From assembly GCA_016195805.1 (NCBI GenBank), contig JACPYT010000011.1, forward strand, positions 124,001 through 188,000: a stretch of 64,000 bases of DNA, given 5' to 3'. The notes below the pieces were generated by a model. The model made no database searches and was not told the origin of the DNA. It saw nothing but the letters and a program-made list of their open reading frames with translations. The translations under genes and the position numbers were made by a program. Positions 46,356 to 55,242 of this stretch are shown in pieces (position 1 is the first letter of the stretch; each line of letters opens with the position of its first letter). This DNA is from Hydrogenophilales bacterium (GTDB lineage: Bacteria; Pseudomonadota; Gammaproteobacteria; Burkholderiales; Thiobacillaceae).

Positions 46356-47267
46356 TCAGGTCCGCGAGGGCGGCAGGCTGACAACGACAGCTCCGCCTTC
46401 TTTCTTGTCCACCATCAATGCGCCTTTCCTGTGTGCATCGTCGAGGATCTTTCCAAATGCGCCGTAGCCGTATTCCGATTCGCTGAACCCCGGGCGGATC
46501 CGCTTGATGGTGCTCTTGATCAGCGACGCCGAAATGGACCCTTCGCCACCCCGCTCCGCGACCAATTGCTCCACCGTGCTCACCACGAGTTCCACCGCCT
46601 GGTCCTTCTTCACTTCGGCGTTCGGTTCAGCCTTGCTCACGGCCTGGCCCGCGTCGGCCGCCACCGTTTTTTCCGTTGCCGGCCGTGCGCGCCGTCGGGT
46701 CGGGCTCGTCGCCGTGGGCGCAGCGACAGCCGCCTCCTTGACGGGCGGCGCTGCCGCTGCCGGCTTCTTGGCGGACATCTTGTGCGCCGCCTTGATCTGC
46801 ACCAGGTCCTCATAAAAAATGAACTCGTCACAGTTGCCGATCAGCAGCGACGACGCCGAGCCGCGCACGCCGATGCCGATCACGCTCTTGCCGTTCTCCT
46901 TCAGCTTGGAGATCAGCGGCGAGAAGTCCGAATCCCCGCTGATGATCACGAAGGCGTCGATGTGCGACTTGGTGTAGCAGAGGTCGAGCGCATCCACCAC
47001 CATGCGGATGTCCGCCGAGTTCTTGCCCGATTGCCGCACATGCGGAATCTCGATCAGCTCGAATGCCGCCTCGTGCATGTCGCGCTTGTATTCCTTGTAG
47101 CGGTCCCAGTCGCAGTAGGCCTTCTTCACCACGATGCTGCCCTTGAGCAGCAGCCGTTCCAGTACCGGACGGATCCGGAAATCGGGGTAACTGGCCTCCT
47201 TGATGCCAATGGCCACGTTCTCGAAATCACAAAACACGGCAATGTTGCGGATATCCGGTGTGGCCAT
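46356..47267 (-). CDS. NYN-domain RNase-like protein with C-terminal OST-HTH domain
   Basis: 303 residues. Residues 1-165 form a NYN (PIN-like, LabA/DUF88) domain with the acidic residues of the metal centre: VFCDFENVA, NSADIRMVVDALDL and ISGDSDFSPLI. A lysine/alanine-rich linker leads to a C-terminal winged-helix OST-HTH/LOTUS-like domain (SISASLIKSTIKRIRPGFSE, YGYGAFGKILDDA). Such proteins are likely RNA-binding nucleases. Single gene; the partner RNA is unknown. ATG start. Confidence 0.87.
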   Translation of the reverse strand: MATPDIRNIAVFCDFENVAIGIKEASYPDFRIRPVLERLLLKGSIVVKKAYCDWDRYKEYKRDMHEAAFELIEIPHVRQSGKNSADIRMVVDALDLCYTKSHIDAFVIISGDSDFSPLISKLKENGKSVIGIGVRGSASSLLIGNCDEFIFYEDLVQIKAAHKMSAKKPAAAAPPVKEAAVAAPTATSPTRRRARPATEKTVAADAGQAVSKAEPNAEVKKDQAVELVVSTVEQLVAERGGEGSISASLIKSTIKRIRPGFSESEYGYGAFGKILDDAHRKGALMVDKKEGGAVVVSLPPSRT

Positions 47268-47326
47268 CGTTCCCCTCCTCCAGGCAATTCAATCGTGACC
47301 CGACAAAGCAACGGACACTGTCCCCG

Positions 47327-47923
47327 TCACTTCGGATTGGCCGTTCTGTAATCGGGATCATCCAGCAATTTTCCCACCAGCATGTGATACAGGGCCGCAT
47401 ACTGGTTGACCCCGGTCGGAATAGCTTCCATACCGACAAACGACGACGGCCAGCTTGCGCTGGCTTTCAGTTCCTTGTCGTAAACCGTTTTCCCCAGGCG
47501 CACCACGACGAATCGGGCACCCAGGCTTGCATGGCCCGTATCGAGCGGCACGTCCAGCGTCGAATCTGTCAGGAATCCGCTCACACGGGTGGGTGAAGCA
47601 GGATCGTACAGTCCCGCTGCCTGGAGATCGGTGACCAGCGTCTGCCTCAGATACTGGGCGAACGAAGCGTCTATGGGCGATACGACCGTATTGGAGCGAA
47701 CGCTCAGTCCCTTGTCGAGTGCGGGGCTGACACCCGGACTAGGCCGGAACGGTCCGACGGAAACCGGCGCCGTCCCCGACATGCCGGCCTTCCCGATATT
47801 CCCGAAACTGGCGGTCGGTTCACCCAGCGGCAGTTGGGCACAGCCCGCCAGCCAGACGAGCGCCATTCCTGCCAGGGCAGGCAGGCTCCGTCTGCGAAGA
47901 ACCATCAGTGCGCGTGCGGTCAT
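47327..47923 (-). CDS. lipoprotein, hypothetical
   Basis: 198 residues with a lipobox LAGC (Cys28). The mature part begins AQLPLGEPTASFGNIGKAGM and includes VVVRLGKTVYDKELKASASW. The pattern of a small secreted alpha/beta domain hints at a YajG-like or DUF4410-like outer membrane lipoprotein, but I cannot assign it. The ATG overlaps the stop of the preceding lipoprotein gene, so the two are cotranslated. Confidence 0.72.
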   Translation of the reverse strand: MTARALMVLRRRSLPALAGMALVWLAGCAQLPLGEPTASFGNIGKAGMSGTAPVSVGPFRPSPGVSPALDKGLSVRSNTVVSPIDASFAQYLRQTLVTDLQAAGLYDPASPTRVSGFLTDSTLDVPLDTGHASLGARFVVVRLGKTVYDKELKASASWPSSFVGMEAIPTGVNQYAALYHMLVGKLLDDPDYRTANPK

Positions 47924-48540
47924 TTGAATTCGGGATCGCGGGACAATTCGTCAAGCGCGGTGCTCACGACCTGCCGCGTCATGGTTTTGACGGCCATGTC
48001 CAGGCTGTCCATCTTGGTCCCGTTGGCAGGCCCATCTTTTGCCCCCATGACGGTGTGGATGGCATGGCGCGCGGTGCTACTGATGGCAGGAGCCTGCGGC
48101 CGGGCGATGTATTTCATGGTGCAGACATAGCCATCGGAAACCTGCGAGCCCGCCAGCCCGAACGTCATTCCCGTGACAAACCCCTTGCTGAAGGCGTCGT
48201 CGGTCAAGGGCACATTGTTCAGCACGACACTGAGCAGGGCGCCCCCCTCGACCGGCGTCGTCTTCAATTCCGAAAACAGGCCGCTGCCCTTGATCTGCTC
48301 CATCACCAGCGGCGCCAGATATTGGGTTGCCCGGGCGTTCGCCACCCCCTTGGTCTGGAATTCGAAAACCACCTGGACGGGATGGGGCGAAGCCGGCTTC
48401 TTGTAGGCGTCTGCGGGAATCTCTTTCGTGGCCGTGTCCACATAGAAGCTGGCGCACCCTGTCAACGCCAGCAGCCCCAGCATGGGAATCGCCCGCGCCA
48501 GATTCAGAAGGGTTTGAAACCGGGAAATGGACCTGCTCAT
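47920..48540 (-). CDS. lipoprotein, hypothetical
   Basis: 206 residues from the ATG with a lipoprotein signal ending LTGC. The mature domain (QVVFEFQTKGVANARATQYL, VVLNNVPLTDDAFSKGF, DGYVCTMKYIARPQAPAISS) looks like a small secreted alpha/beta domain. I do not recognise a named family. It forms a two-lipoprotein unit with the following gene and is 46 nt downstream of a small membrane protein gene. Confidence 0.75.
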   Translation of the reverse strand: MSRSISRFQTLLNLARAIPMLGLLALTGCASFYVDTATKEIPADAYKKPASPHPVQVVFEFQTKGVANARATQYLAPLVMEQIKGSGLFSELKTTPVEGGALLSVVLNNVPLTDDAFSKGFVTGMTFGLAGSQVSDGYVCTMKYIARPQAPAISSTARHAIHTVMGAKDGPANGTKMDSLDMAVKTMTRQVVSTALDELSRDPEFK

Positions 48541-48586
48541 GAACGACTCCTGTTCGCGATAAAAGGTGAAAGAGGGGGGTATTGCA

Positions 48587-48934
48587 TCACCGGGTTGTGG
48601 GGGAGGCCTTTCCGAGCCGGTACGCATCGACGATCCCGATCACCCAGCAGCCGGCCAGCACCAGCGAGGCAACCGTGACGACGAGGCTACCCGGACCGTT
48701 CGATGTCTGCGCGACCAGGTCTGCAAGCCGGCCCGGATCGACCATGTCGCCTTCGGATGCCAGTTTATCGAGCACGATCGACGCCTGCTGCACCGCCCGC
48801 TCCACCAGGACCCCGAGGCAGGCCAGGCTGGACACGATCAAGACGGCGCCGCGCGGATAATGTTTCAGGTAGAGATGCCCTGCGCCAGGCAATACGAGGG
48901 CGGATAGCAGGACAGCGTTCGTCGATCGGCTCAT
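48587..48934 (-). CDS. small membrane protein
   Basis: 115 residues with three hydrophobic segments (residues 5-24, 30-48 and 84-104): VLLSALVLPGAGHLYLKHYP resembles the start of TM2/DUF5683-type proteins (ALVLPGAGHLY, then GIVDAYRLG). It probably sits in the inner membrane. It precedes the two lipoprotein genes on the same strand. The function is unknown. Confidence 0.72.
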   Translation of the reverse strand: MSRSTNAVLLSALVLPGAGHLYLKHYPRGAVLIVSSLACLGVLVERAVQQASIVLDKLASEGDMVDPGRLADLVAQTSNGPGSLVVTVASLVLAGCWVIGIVDAYRLGKASPTTR

Positions 48935-49050
48935 CGCCCCCTCACCCCGGGTTCGAGCGGCACGTCACGCACGCTGGTCGACCCGCACGGTCTCACCGAT
49001 ATCCCGCCCGGGTCGGCAGACCGAAACGTCATTGACGCCGCGCATGCGAA

Positions 49051-49488
49051 TCAGCGAAACGAGACCAGACTGATGCCAGCCGTAGCACGGCCATGGCTGC
49101 GCTCAAGCATCCGGGTCCGACGCACGTCCGACATGGCCAGCATCCTGTCCAGACGCTGCGGCGTGTTCAGCTTTTCGAACTCGCCGCGCATGTCCTGCCT
49201 GTCCGCACCGGCCTGACGCATTCCAGGCTGAGTGGCGCTGGCAAAGGTATTCCATGCAGCCTCCTGGTCGGGGCGCAGCTTGAGTTTCTGCTTCAGCTCG
49301 GACAGGCGCTCGGCATGACGCGCTTCCCACTTGGCGCGGTCTGCCTGCCCATGGTGGGCTTCGCAGCCCTCCTTGCCGGCGGGGCCTCCGGCCGGCATCG
49401 CAAAGGACGATGCCGCCAGAATGCCGCTGCCGGCGATCAAACCCACCATCAGGGCACGTTTGGTAAAAGAACCGGGAATCCATTTCAT
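49051..49488 (-). CDS. Spy/CpxP-family periplasmic protein
   Basis: 145 residues from the ATG (a TTG further upstream is a weaker choice). The signal peptide ends near SSFAMPAGG. The mature helix-rich part RLSELKQKLKLRPDQEAAWN and LNTPQRLDRMLAMSDVRRTR carries two LTxxQ-like motifs of Spy/CpxP proteins, periplasmic chaperones or stress sensors that also respond to metals. No cpxAR is adjacent. Confidence 0.8.
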   Translation of the reverse strand: MKWIPGSFTKRALMVGLIAGSGILAASSFAMPAGGPAGKEGCEAHHGQADRAKWEARHAERLSELKQKLKLRPDQEAAWNTFASATQPGMRQAGADRQDMRGEFEKLNTPQRLDRMLAMSDVRRTRMLERSHGRATAGISLVSFR

Positions 49489-49641
49489 TGCGATCTCCTT
49501 CAGAGACGTTGTCAAAATAGCCGGCCCAGGGCGGGCACGACATGAAACGTATTCTGGGGAGGGGATGTATCCCGTGGATGTCGGGCAGCCGCCATGATGT
49601 AACGGGTTGTAACCGAATGTAACCGGAGCCGCCCGCTAATC

Positions 49642-50355
49642 TCAGCGCTTGCGCCGGTTCCCGAGCAAAGTCCACAAGGCCTGCTCGCCCAGGGGCTTGT
49701 CGCCGTGTTCGATTTTCAGGCTGGCGCGCAGCTCCTCGCCGAAGGCCGGGTCGTAGCGCCAGTTGATCATGGCCACGCTCAGCAGGCTGAGCGCCGCCCC
49801 GACGGCGGCCACCGCCATGTCCTTCTGGGCGTCCCACACATCCCCCTGCGCGCCCAGGAATGCCAGACCCGCCGACGGATCGACCCGGGCGGCCACCAGC
49901 CATTCGATGATCTCGTAGGCGCCCGAAAAGGCCAGCACCAGTTCAAACGGAAACCAGTACGACCACAGCCCGCGCACCTTCGCCACGCGCATGAAGATCT
50001 CGCGCAGCGGATACGCCAGCAGCAGGCCGAAGCTGAAATGCACCAGCCGGTCGTACATGTTGCGCCCCGCCCCGACCCAGTGCTGAAGCGTGGTGCCGAA
50101 CGGAACCTCGGCATAGGTGTAATGCGAGCCGACCACATGCATCAGCATGAAGACGGTAATCAGCGTGTAGGAGAAATTGGATAGTCTGAAATAACGCGCG
50201 GTCAGCAGGATGAGCGGCACGAAGACGAACACCAGATAATTTTCCAGCAGCCAGTCGTGCGGGTACTTCGGTTCGATCGCCGCCCAGGTCCAGACGGCTG
50301 CGAAAATGCCCAGCAACAGGGTGTGGTAGCGGGTCATGCGGCGAACCCGGGTCAT
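49642..50355 (-). CDS. DUF2238 (YjdF-like) membrane protein
   Basis: 237 residues with about six hydrophobic helices: YHTLLLGIFAAVWTWAAIEP, LENYLVFVFVPLILLTARYF, then HYTYAEVPFGTTLQHWVGAG and NMYDRLVHFSFGLLLAYPLR. This is the DUF2238 family pattern. The function is unknown. The first of two in-frame ATGs is used (the second is 6 codons in). It lies 15 nt downstream of the SerC-like gene. Confidence 0.85.
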   Translation of the reverse strand: MTRVRRMTRYHTLLLGIFAAVWTWAAIEPKYPHDWLLENYLVFVFVPLILLTARYFRLSNFSYTLITVFMLMHVVGSHYTYAEVPFGTTLQHWVGAGRNMYDRLVHFSFGLLLAYPLREIFMRVAKVRGLWSYWFPFELVLAFSGAYEIIEWLVAARVDPSAGLAFLGAQGDVWDAQKDMAVAAVGAALSLLSVAMINWRYDPAFGEELRASLKIEHGDKPLGEQALWTLLGNRRKR

Positions 50356-50370
50356 GGACAGGAAATCCGG

Positions 50371-51510
50371 CTAGGCGGCGCCACTGACGCGCCGCTTCGT
50401 GCATTGAATCCGGAAGTCTTCCATGAAACCTGCCAGCTCTTCGACCGCGGACAGTTCGAGTCCATTATAGAGGGACGCCCGGATGCCGCCGGTGGAACGA
50501 TGCCCGGCGAGACCGGAGAAGCCAGCCGCTTCGGCTTCTGCAAGAAAGCGTTTTTCCATGTCCGGGCTGGCCAGATTGAAGGTGGCATTCATCCGTGAAC
50601 GGTCCCCGGCATCGGCGCGGCCACGATAGAAGCCATCGCTGGTGTCCAGCATGCGATACATCAACTCGGCCTTGTCGCGGTTGAGATCGGCCATCCTTGC
50701 CAGGCCGCCGATTTCATTGAGCAGCCAGCGCGTGATCAGCAGCACGACGTAGATCGCAAAGACGGGCGGCGTGTTGAAGACGGAGTGTGCCTCGATGTGG
50801 CTGCGGTAATCCAGGAAGCCGGGAAGATCGGTGCGTGCATTCTTGAGCAACGCGTCGCGGACCAGCACGACCGTCACGCCGGCCGGGCCGATGTTCTTCT
50901 GCGCATGGGCATAGATGAGGGAGAAGCGATCGGCTTTGCAGGGCTGCGACAGGAAATCCGACGACATGTCGCACACGCGCGGCACATCGTCCCGGCCCAG
51001 CACCCGATGAAACTGCAGGCCCTCGACGGTTTCATTGGAGACGTAATGAAGGTAGGCGGCATCCTGCGAGAAGGAAAGCTCATCATTGCCGGGAAGCCGC
51101 CGGAAGCCGCCGTCCTCGCCGCTCCAGATCACGCGGCTCGGTCCTTCGCGGCCGGCTTCTGCAAGTGCCTTGCCGCTCCAGTAGCCGCTGTGCAGGTATT
51201 CTGCCGGCGTCGTTTTTCCGTGCAGCAGGGTCATCGGGATCATCGAAAACTGCTGGGTGGCGCCGCCCTGCAGGAACAGGACGTGATAATCGTCGGGCAA
51301 CCCCAGCAAGGTGCGGATATTGTCTTCCAGTTCGCTGACGACCGCGGCGAACCAGTCCGAACGATGGCTGATGCCCAGCACCGACAGGCCGACCCCGGGA
51401 ACGGCCAGAATGGATTCCTGGATCTGCGACAGCACGTGCCCGGGCAGTGCGCCCGGACCGCCCGAGAAATTCAGTCGATTGTCGAGTGGAGTCATGTGTC
51501 GGTGCGTCAT
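50371..51510 (-). CDS. phosphoserine aminotransferase-like (SerC) protein
   Basis: 379 residues from the ATG overlapping the upstream stop (ATGA); an ATG five codons later (51495) gives the usual SerC N-terminus TPLDNRLNFSGGPGALP. PLP lysine is in AHAQKNIGPAGVTVVLV, with LFLQGGATQQFSMIPM and HRSTGGIRASLYNGL typical of class-V aminotransferases. SerC normally makes phosphoserine and 4-phosphohydroxythreonine. Its coupling to an ATP-grasp gene is unusual, so it could be a specialised paralogue. Confidence 0.88.
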   Translation of the reverse strand: MTHRHMTPLDNRLNFSGGPGALPGHVLSQIQESILAVPGVGLSVLGISHRSDWFAAVVSELEDNIRTLLGLPDDYHVLFLQGGATQQFSMIPMTLLHGKTTPAEYLHSGYWSGKALAEAGREGPSRVIWSGEDGGFRRLPGNDELSFSQDAAYLHYVSNETVEGLQFHRVLGRDDVPRVCDMSSDFLSQPCKADRFSLIYAHAQKNIGPAGVTVVLVRDALLKNARTDLPGFLDYRSHIEAHSVFNTPPVFAIYVVLLITRWLLNEIGGLARMADLNRDKAELMYRMLDTSDGFYRGRADAGDRSRMNATFNLASPDMEKRFLAEAEAAGFSGLAGHRSTGGIRASLYNGLELSAVEELAGFMEDFRIQCTKRRVSGAA

Positions 51511-52736
51511 CCGGCCATGGTGAGTCGAAAAAGAAAATCCCTGAAGGCATTTTCCACTTTTTTCATATGGACCTGCTTGTAGGGAAAGAGGTGCTCCGGA
51601 TCCATCGCATGCACGACCATTGTGTGGTCGATCTCGAATATCAGGAGTTCGCCTGCCTGCGTTTCGGCGCAATCGATACACAGGTAGTCGAGCTGCGTGC
51701 GCTGGCAGATCGCGTCCAGCGCGGCGCGGTGGCGTTCGGCAAAATCGCCGAAGCGTTCCATGAACGCCGCTTCCTCGCCCCGCTTCTGCGCATCCTCGTA
51801 CATCCCGGCGTTCACGTAATGGATCATCCAGTTCGATGAAATCCCCATGTGGCAGGCATAGGGCTTGCCATCGATCAGGGCAACGCGGAATTTCCGGAAC
51901 AGCCCATCCAGGCTACGGTAATCGATGAAACGCGACACGAAGAACTCCGCATCCCCGACCTTGCCAAGATAGGCGTCGAGTTCCTCGGGGTGTTCGATCT
52001 TTTCAAGATCGCGCCCGGCCTGCGAGCCGACCGGCCGCACGATGAAGGGAAAATCGCAGCCTGCAATCCGTTCGGCTGGCGCCACGCTGCCCGCAGCGAC
52101 GTCGAGCAACGTCGAACGCGCGGCCTGCAGAGTGGGCGGGATGAGCAGGCCCGGAGCATTCTGCAACAGCCGGCTGGCTGTATCGCGCCCGGTGGATGGA
52201 ATATGCCGCGGTTGGTTGATCACCGGCTTCGGCCAATGCGCCAGGGCGCTGTCGAGCGAGGCAAGCAGCGTGCGGTTCTCTTCCGATTCGCTGATCCCGA
52301 CATAGACGGCATCGTGGTCCGGGATGGGCAAAGCCAGGGGATCATCGGGCGAGACGTAATAGAACACGAGATCGATATCGCTGTCTTCCAGCAGACAGTC
52401 CAGCGGCGTATTGACGGAGATGTCGCCCGGAACCGACAGCACCAGCAGACGCAGCCTGGCGGGCTGCAGGGCCGCGGCGAGCAGGAACACGCGCTTCTGC
52501 TGCAGGGCCAGCGACTGGATCGTCAGGCCAACATCGCGTTGTCCGAGGCATTGCATGACCACCGAGAGGTTCATCCACAGTTCCGCATCGGCGGGGTATT
52601 GCTCAGCCTGTTCCAGCATCGCCTTGCCGAAGGGCCGCAAATCGGCCCCCTCGACACTCGTGCGAAGAAAGGGCGCCAGTCCCAGAAACGGGGTCTCAAA
52701 CTGATTCGGATTGCCAGGGCAGGATAGGGTCGTCAA
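51507..52736 (-). CDS. ATP-grasp domain protein with helical N-terminus
   Basis: 409 residues from a TTG codon (no better start seen). Residues about 35-90 look like a TPR-type helical segment (QAEQYPADAELWMNLSVVMQ). Then comes a long ATP-grasp-like module: FPFIVRPVGSQAGRDLEKIE, AEFFVSRFIDYRSLDGLFRK, RVALIDGKPYACHMGISSNW and the metal-binding end ELLIFEIDHTMVVHA. ATP-grasp enzymes join a carboxylate to an amine or thiol. Its stop overlaps the SerC-like gene, pointing to a two-step route, for example activation of a serine-derived acid. Confidence 0.7.
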   Translation of the reverse strand: MTTLSCPGNPNQFETPFLGLAPFLRTSVEGADLRPFGKAMLEQAEQYPADAELWMNLSVVMQCLGQRDVGLTIQSLALQQKRVFLLAAALQPARLRLLVLSVPGDISVNTPLDCLLEDSDIDLVFYYVSPDDPLALPIPDHDAVYVGISESEENRTLLASLDSALAHWPKPVINQPRHIPSTGRDTASRLLQNAPGLLIPPTLQAARSTLLDVAAGSVAPAERIAGCDFPFIVRPVGSQAGRDLEKIEHPEELDAYLGKVGDAEFFVSRFIDYRSLDGLFRKFRVALIDGKPYACHMGISSNWMIHYVNAGMYEDAQKRGEEAAFMERFGDFAERHRAALDAICQRTQLDYLCIDCAETQAGELLIFEIDHTMVVHAMDPEHLFPYKQVHMKKVENAFRDFLFRLTMAG

Positions 52737-53095
52737 TTGGTTTCAGCGCCTGTGTTGAAAGTTGGCCGGGAGGCATCGAAGCACTCCCTCGCATGCATCC
52801 CCCCTTTCACGTGAACCCATCGGATGACCGTTGTTGTCGCGTTCAATCAGACGCACGTTAAGCGGGTGGTGAGGTAAAAGTAGCTCACCCGGACATTTTT
52901 GATCCCGCGAACAAAGGGGGAAATTGACGCCAACTATCGTTTTGCCGGCTGCTTGGCCCGGCTATCCGGATTCGTGGCTTGTCAGCCACCGTTGGGAGGG
53001 GCCAGGGCGTTGGACTTTCGTTTCATTGCAAAGGGTGTGGGCGTTTGCGTGTGAATCGGGGCGCCAGCCTCCCTCTACGCCTTTTGACACGCACG
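52737..53095. other. 359-nt intergenic region, no gene recognised
   Basis: No credible gene is seen. A short hairpin (52868-52889, GGTGAG and CTCACC) is followed by ACATTTTT, a weak terminator-like shape. Confidence 0.5.
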
Positions 53096-53761
53096 TCACC
53101 GTTCGAATACCAGACTTTCCGCGCGAACGCCCAGATCCGCCAAAGCGCCGTTGACCGCCTCCATGAAGGGCGGCGGGCCGCAGACATAAAAGCGCTGCGT
53201 GAAATCCGTGATTTTTTCTTCCAGGAAAGTGCGGTCGACACGCCGGTGTTCATACCCGGGCGCAGCGGCACCGGTACAGGTCAGCACGCAGCGCTCACCC
53301 AGCACATGGCGCAGTTCCTTCTCGCAGATCACGTCACGCGGGGTCTTGTTGGAAAAGATCAGGGTCTGGCCGTCCACCACCCCCTTGCGCGCCAGATCGC
53401 GCAGGATGGCTAGAAAAGGCGTGATGCCGGCGCCGCCGGCGATGAACACCCCCGGCCCCTGGTAGCGGATGGTGCCGAACGGCTCGGACATCAGCAGCTC
53501 GGCACCCGGCGCAAGCTGGTGGATCGCCTGGGTCACGCCGGCATGGTCGGGATACGCCTTGATGGTGAATTCCAGCACGCCGTCCTCGGTCAGCCCGGTA
53601 GGCGTGAAGGGTCGCCCCTGCTCGCGCAGGCCGGGGCGGTTGATCGCCAGTTCCACCCCCTGGCCGGGAACGATGGAAACCCCCGCCGGCTTGTCGACGA
53701 TGAAATGTTTCACGTCGTGGGTAACGAACTGGCTCATCAACAGCTTGACGGTATGGTTCAT
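53096..53761 (-). CDS. ferredoxin-NADP reductase-like flavoprotein
   Basis: 221 residues from the ATG giving MNHTVKLLMSQFVTHDVKHF. FAD-binding motif RPFTPTG and NAD(P)-binding motifs FIAGGAGITPFLAILRD and RFYVCGPPPFM mark the FNR superfamily. No 2Fe-2S domain is attached, so it should pass electrons from NAD(P)H to a separate acceptor. A small unrelated gene lies upstream on the same strand. The partner cannot be named. Confidence 0.87.
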   Translation of the reverse strand: MNHTVKLLMSQFVTHDVKHFIVDKPAGVSIVPGQGVELAINRPGLREQGRPFTPTGLTEDGVLEFTIKAYPDHAGVTQAIHQLAPGAELLMSEPFGTIRYQGPGVFIAGGAGITPFLAILRDLARKGVVDGQTLIFSNKTPRDVICEKELRHVLGERCVLTCTGAAAPGYEHRRVDRTFLEEKITDFTQRFYVCGPPPFMEAVNGALADLGVRAESLVFER

Positions 53762-53851
53762 CGCCCGCTTCCTCCCGTGAAATACATGTCCGATACCTCG
53801 CACATTCCGGCCGGATCATCGCGTGGCGACGCCACGCGAATCGACCCGGCT

Positions 53852-54271
53852 TCAATACTGATCGGCCAACCAGCCATCCAGAAGCGTGCAGGCTTCCTGC
53901 TTGGGGATGGAAGAATCCATGCCCTGCAGGGGCGTATAGCAAAGATACGGATTGCCCTCGCGATCCGTCAGGTTGCGTAGCGGCATGTCACCCACGGTTT
54001 CATAGCCGCGCGCATCCATCATGATGAACTGGTAGTCCTCGCCGACGCTGACTTCCAGTCTGCCGCCGTTGCCCTCGCCGAATTTTTCCCACCAGGTTTC
54101 GGGGTTGGCCCCGTCATAGAAGGGGGGCATCGCCCCCAACCTGCTGCTGCGATGCCAGGCGATGATGGTCGGATCCTTCATCTGATTTTCTTTCGCTGCG
54201 TCTTTCGCAAGCAGGCTGGCGGCCTGGAAGCCATGGTCCGGGCCGCGATAGTCGATGTGTACGTTTCTCAT
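53852..54271 (-). CDS. conserved hypothetical protein
   Basis: 139 residues from the ATG preceded by AGGAGG. It is soluble, without signal or membrane segment. Recognisable stretches are MRNVHIDYRGPDHGFQAASL, GGRLEVSVGEDYQFIMMDAR and DREGNPYLCYTPLQGMDSS. I do not recognise the family. It lies 90 nt upstream of the FNR-type gene and may be cotranscribed. Confidence 0.7.
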   Translation of the reverse strand: MRNVHIDYRGPDHGFQAASLLAKDAAKENQMKDPTIIAWHRSSRLGAMPPFYDGANPETWWEKFGEGNGGRLEVSVGEDYQFIMMDARGYETVGDMPLRNLTDREGNPYLCYTPLQGMDSSIPKQEACTLLDGWLADQY

Positions 54272-54657
54272 GGGAGCCTCCTGGATAACCGGGAATTGAG
54301 TATGCCGGCGCCGAATCCGGCGCACGAACCGAGTACTCTTTGTAGGCCAACACCCGGCAAAAACAATCGGACATTTCGGGCGCCGCACGAGCAACCGCGG
54401 ATGCCAGGGCCAGGACGTCGAACCCTGTCCCGGATAAAGGACAGAAAATGTCTTTTCCTTACAAGGCATTGCGGAAAATGCCCGGTTTGGTGTCGCCGGA
54501 AGGCGACGAAACCGCAGCCCATCATTCGGGGATGGAAACTCAAGCCCATGAAAAACAACGGATATTCATGCCTGGCACGGCACATGCTGGAGAGGCTTTG
54601 GCTTGTCGGGATGAAAGCCGCGTAACCCAACCTCAATGTACTTATAAGGAGTATGCA
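54272..54657. other. 386-nt divergent spacer, no gene recognised
   Basis: Between the hypothetical gene and a plus-strand secreted protein gene. Some GC-rich inverted repeats are present (around 54303-54325, GCCGGCGCCG), but no clear promoter. An open frame on the plus strand before the ATG at 54658 has no protein-like features. Confidence 0.4.
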
Positions 54658-55017
54658 ATGAAGCAGTATGCCCAGCAGATCCGTACCCAATTTCTGACCC
54701 TGATCATGGCCGGGGTGGCCGGCGCAGGTTTTGCCACGGCCGCCACGGCTGCGGGACTCGGCGGCGTCCACGCCGATGTCGGCGCAGGCGCCAGCGTTCC
54801 GGCACCCGAGCCTGCCCAGGCCGGCGGCGCTGCGGATGCGCACATGAGCTCCTCCGGAAGCGCCAACAATAATGCGCAGTGGCAGAGCGGAGCGACCCGG
54901 GGCGCAGACCGTGCCGCGGAACGCATGAACGCCGACGGCGCCGAAATGAAGCAATCGGGGGGTGCCGACCTTGAGGCCGCCGGCACGACGACGGTAAAGG
55001 GCAAGCACAAACGCTGA
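54658..55017 (+). CDS. small exported Ala/Gly-rich protein
   Basis: 119 residues from the ATG with AAGGAG 7 nt upstream; longer in-frame starts are rejected because the signal peptide begins here. The signal (MKQYAQQIRTQFLTLIMAGV, ending ATAATAAG) precedes a low-complexity Ala/Gly/Ser mature part with GGAADAHMSSSGSANNNAQW and RGADRAAERMNADGAEMKQS and a lysine-rich end. The function is unknown. A long hairpin at 55066-55114 probably closes its transcript. Confidence 0.72.
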   Translation: MKQYAQQIRTQFLTLIMAGVAGAGFATAATAAGLGGVHADVGAGASVPAPEPAQAGGAADAHMSSSGSANNNAQWQSGATRGADRAAERMNADGAEMKQSGGADLEAAGTTTVKGKHKR

Positions 55018-55065
55018 GGCCACCGCGAACGCCCTGTCGCTGCGATGCGTTCAGGGCTGAAGGTG

Positions 55066-55114
55066 GGGCCGGCTTTCGAACCAGGATGCATGCCTGGTTC
55101 GGGATCGGCCCTTT
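55066..55114 (+). terminator. large two-part hairpin, terminator-like
   Basis: Outer arms GGGCCG (55066-55071) and CGGCCC (55106-55111) enclose a 9-bp perfect stem CGAACCAGG/CCTGGTTCG with a 7-nt loop, followed only by TTT. It likely ends the upstream small gene. Confidence 0.5.
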
Positions 55115-55242
55115 CCGCAGCGGAGCACCGGCCCCGCTTCCCTCCTTTCATAATCGCTCCTGCCCTTCCGGGATTTCCGGAGCAACCAAATCCACCAGGA
55201 ATCAGATCAGCCTCGCTCCCTGATTAACAGGAGACACGTCCT

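Noticed and set aside
52924-53154. A 76-codon plus-strand frame in the 52.7-53.1 kb gap
   Set aside because: No ribosome site, no homology, and it runs into the opposite-strand reductase gene.
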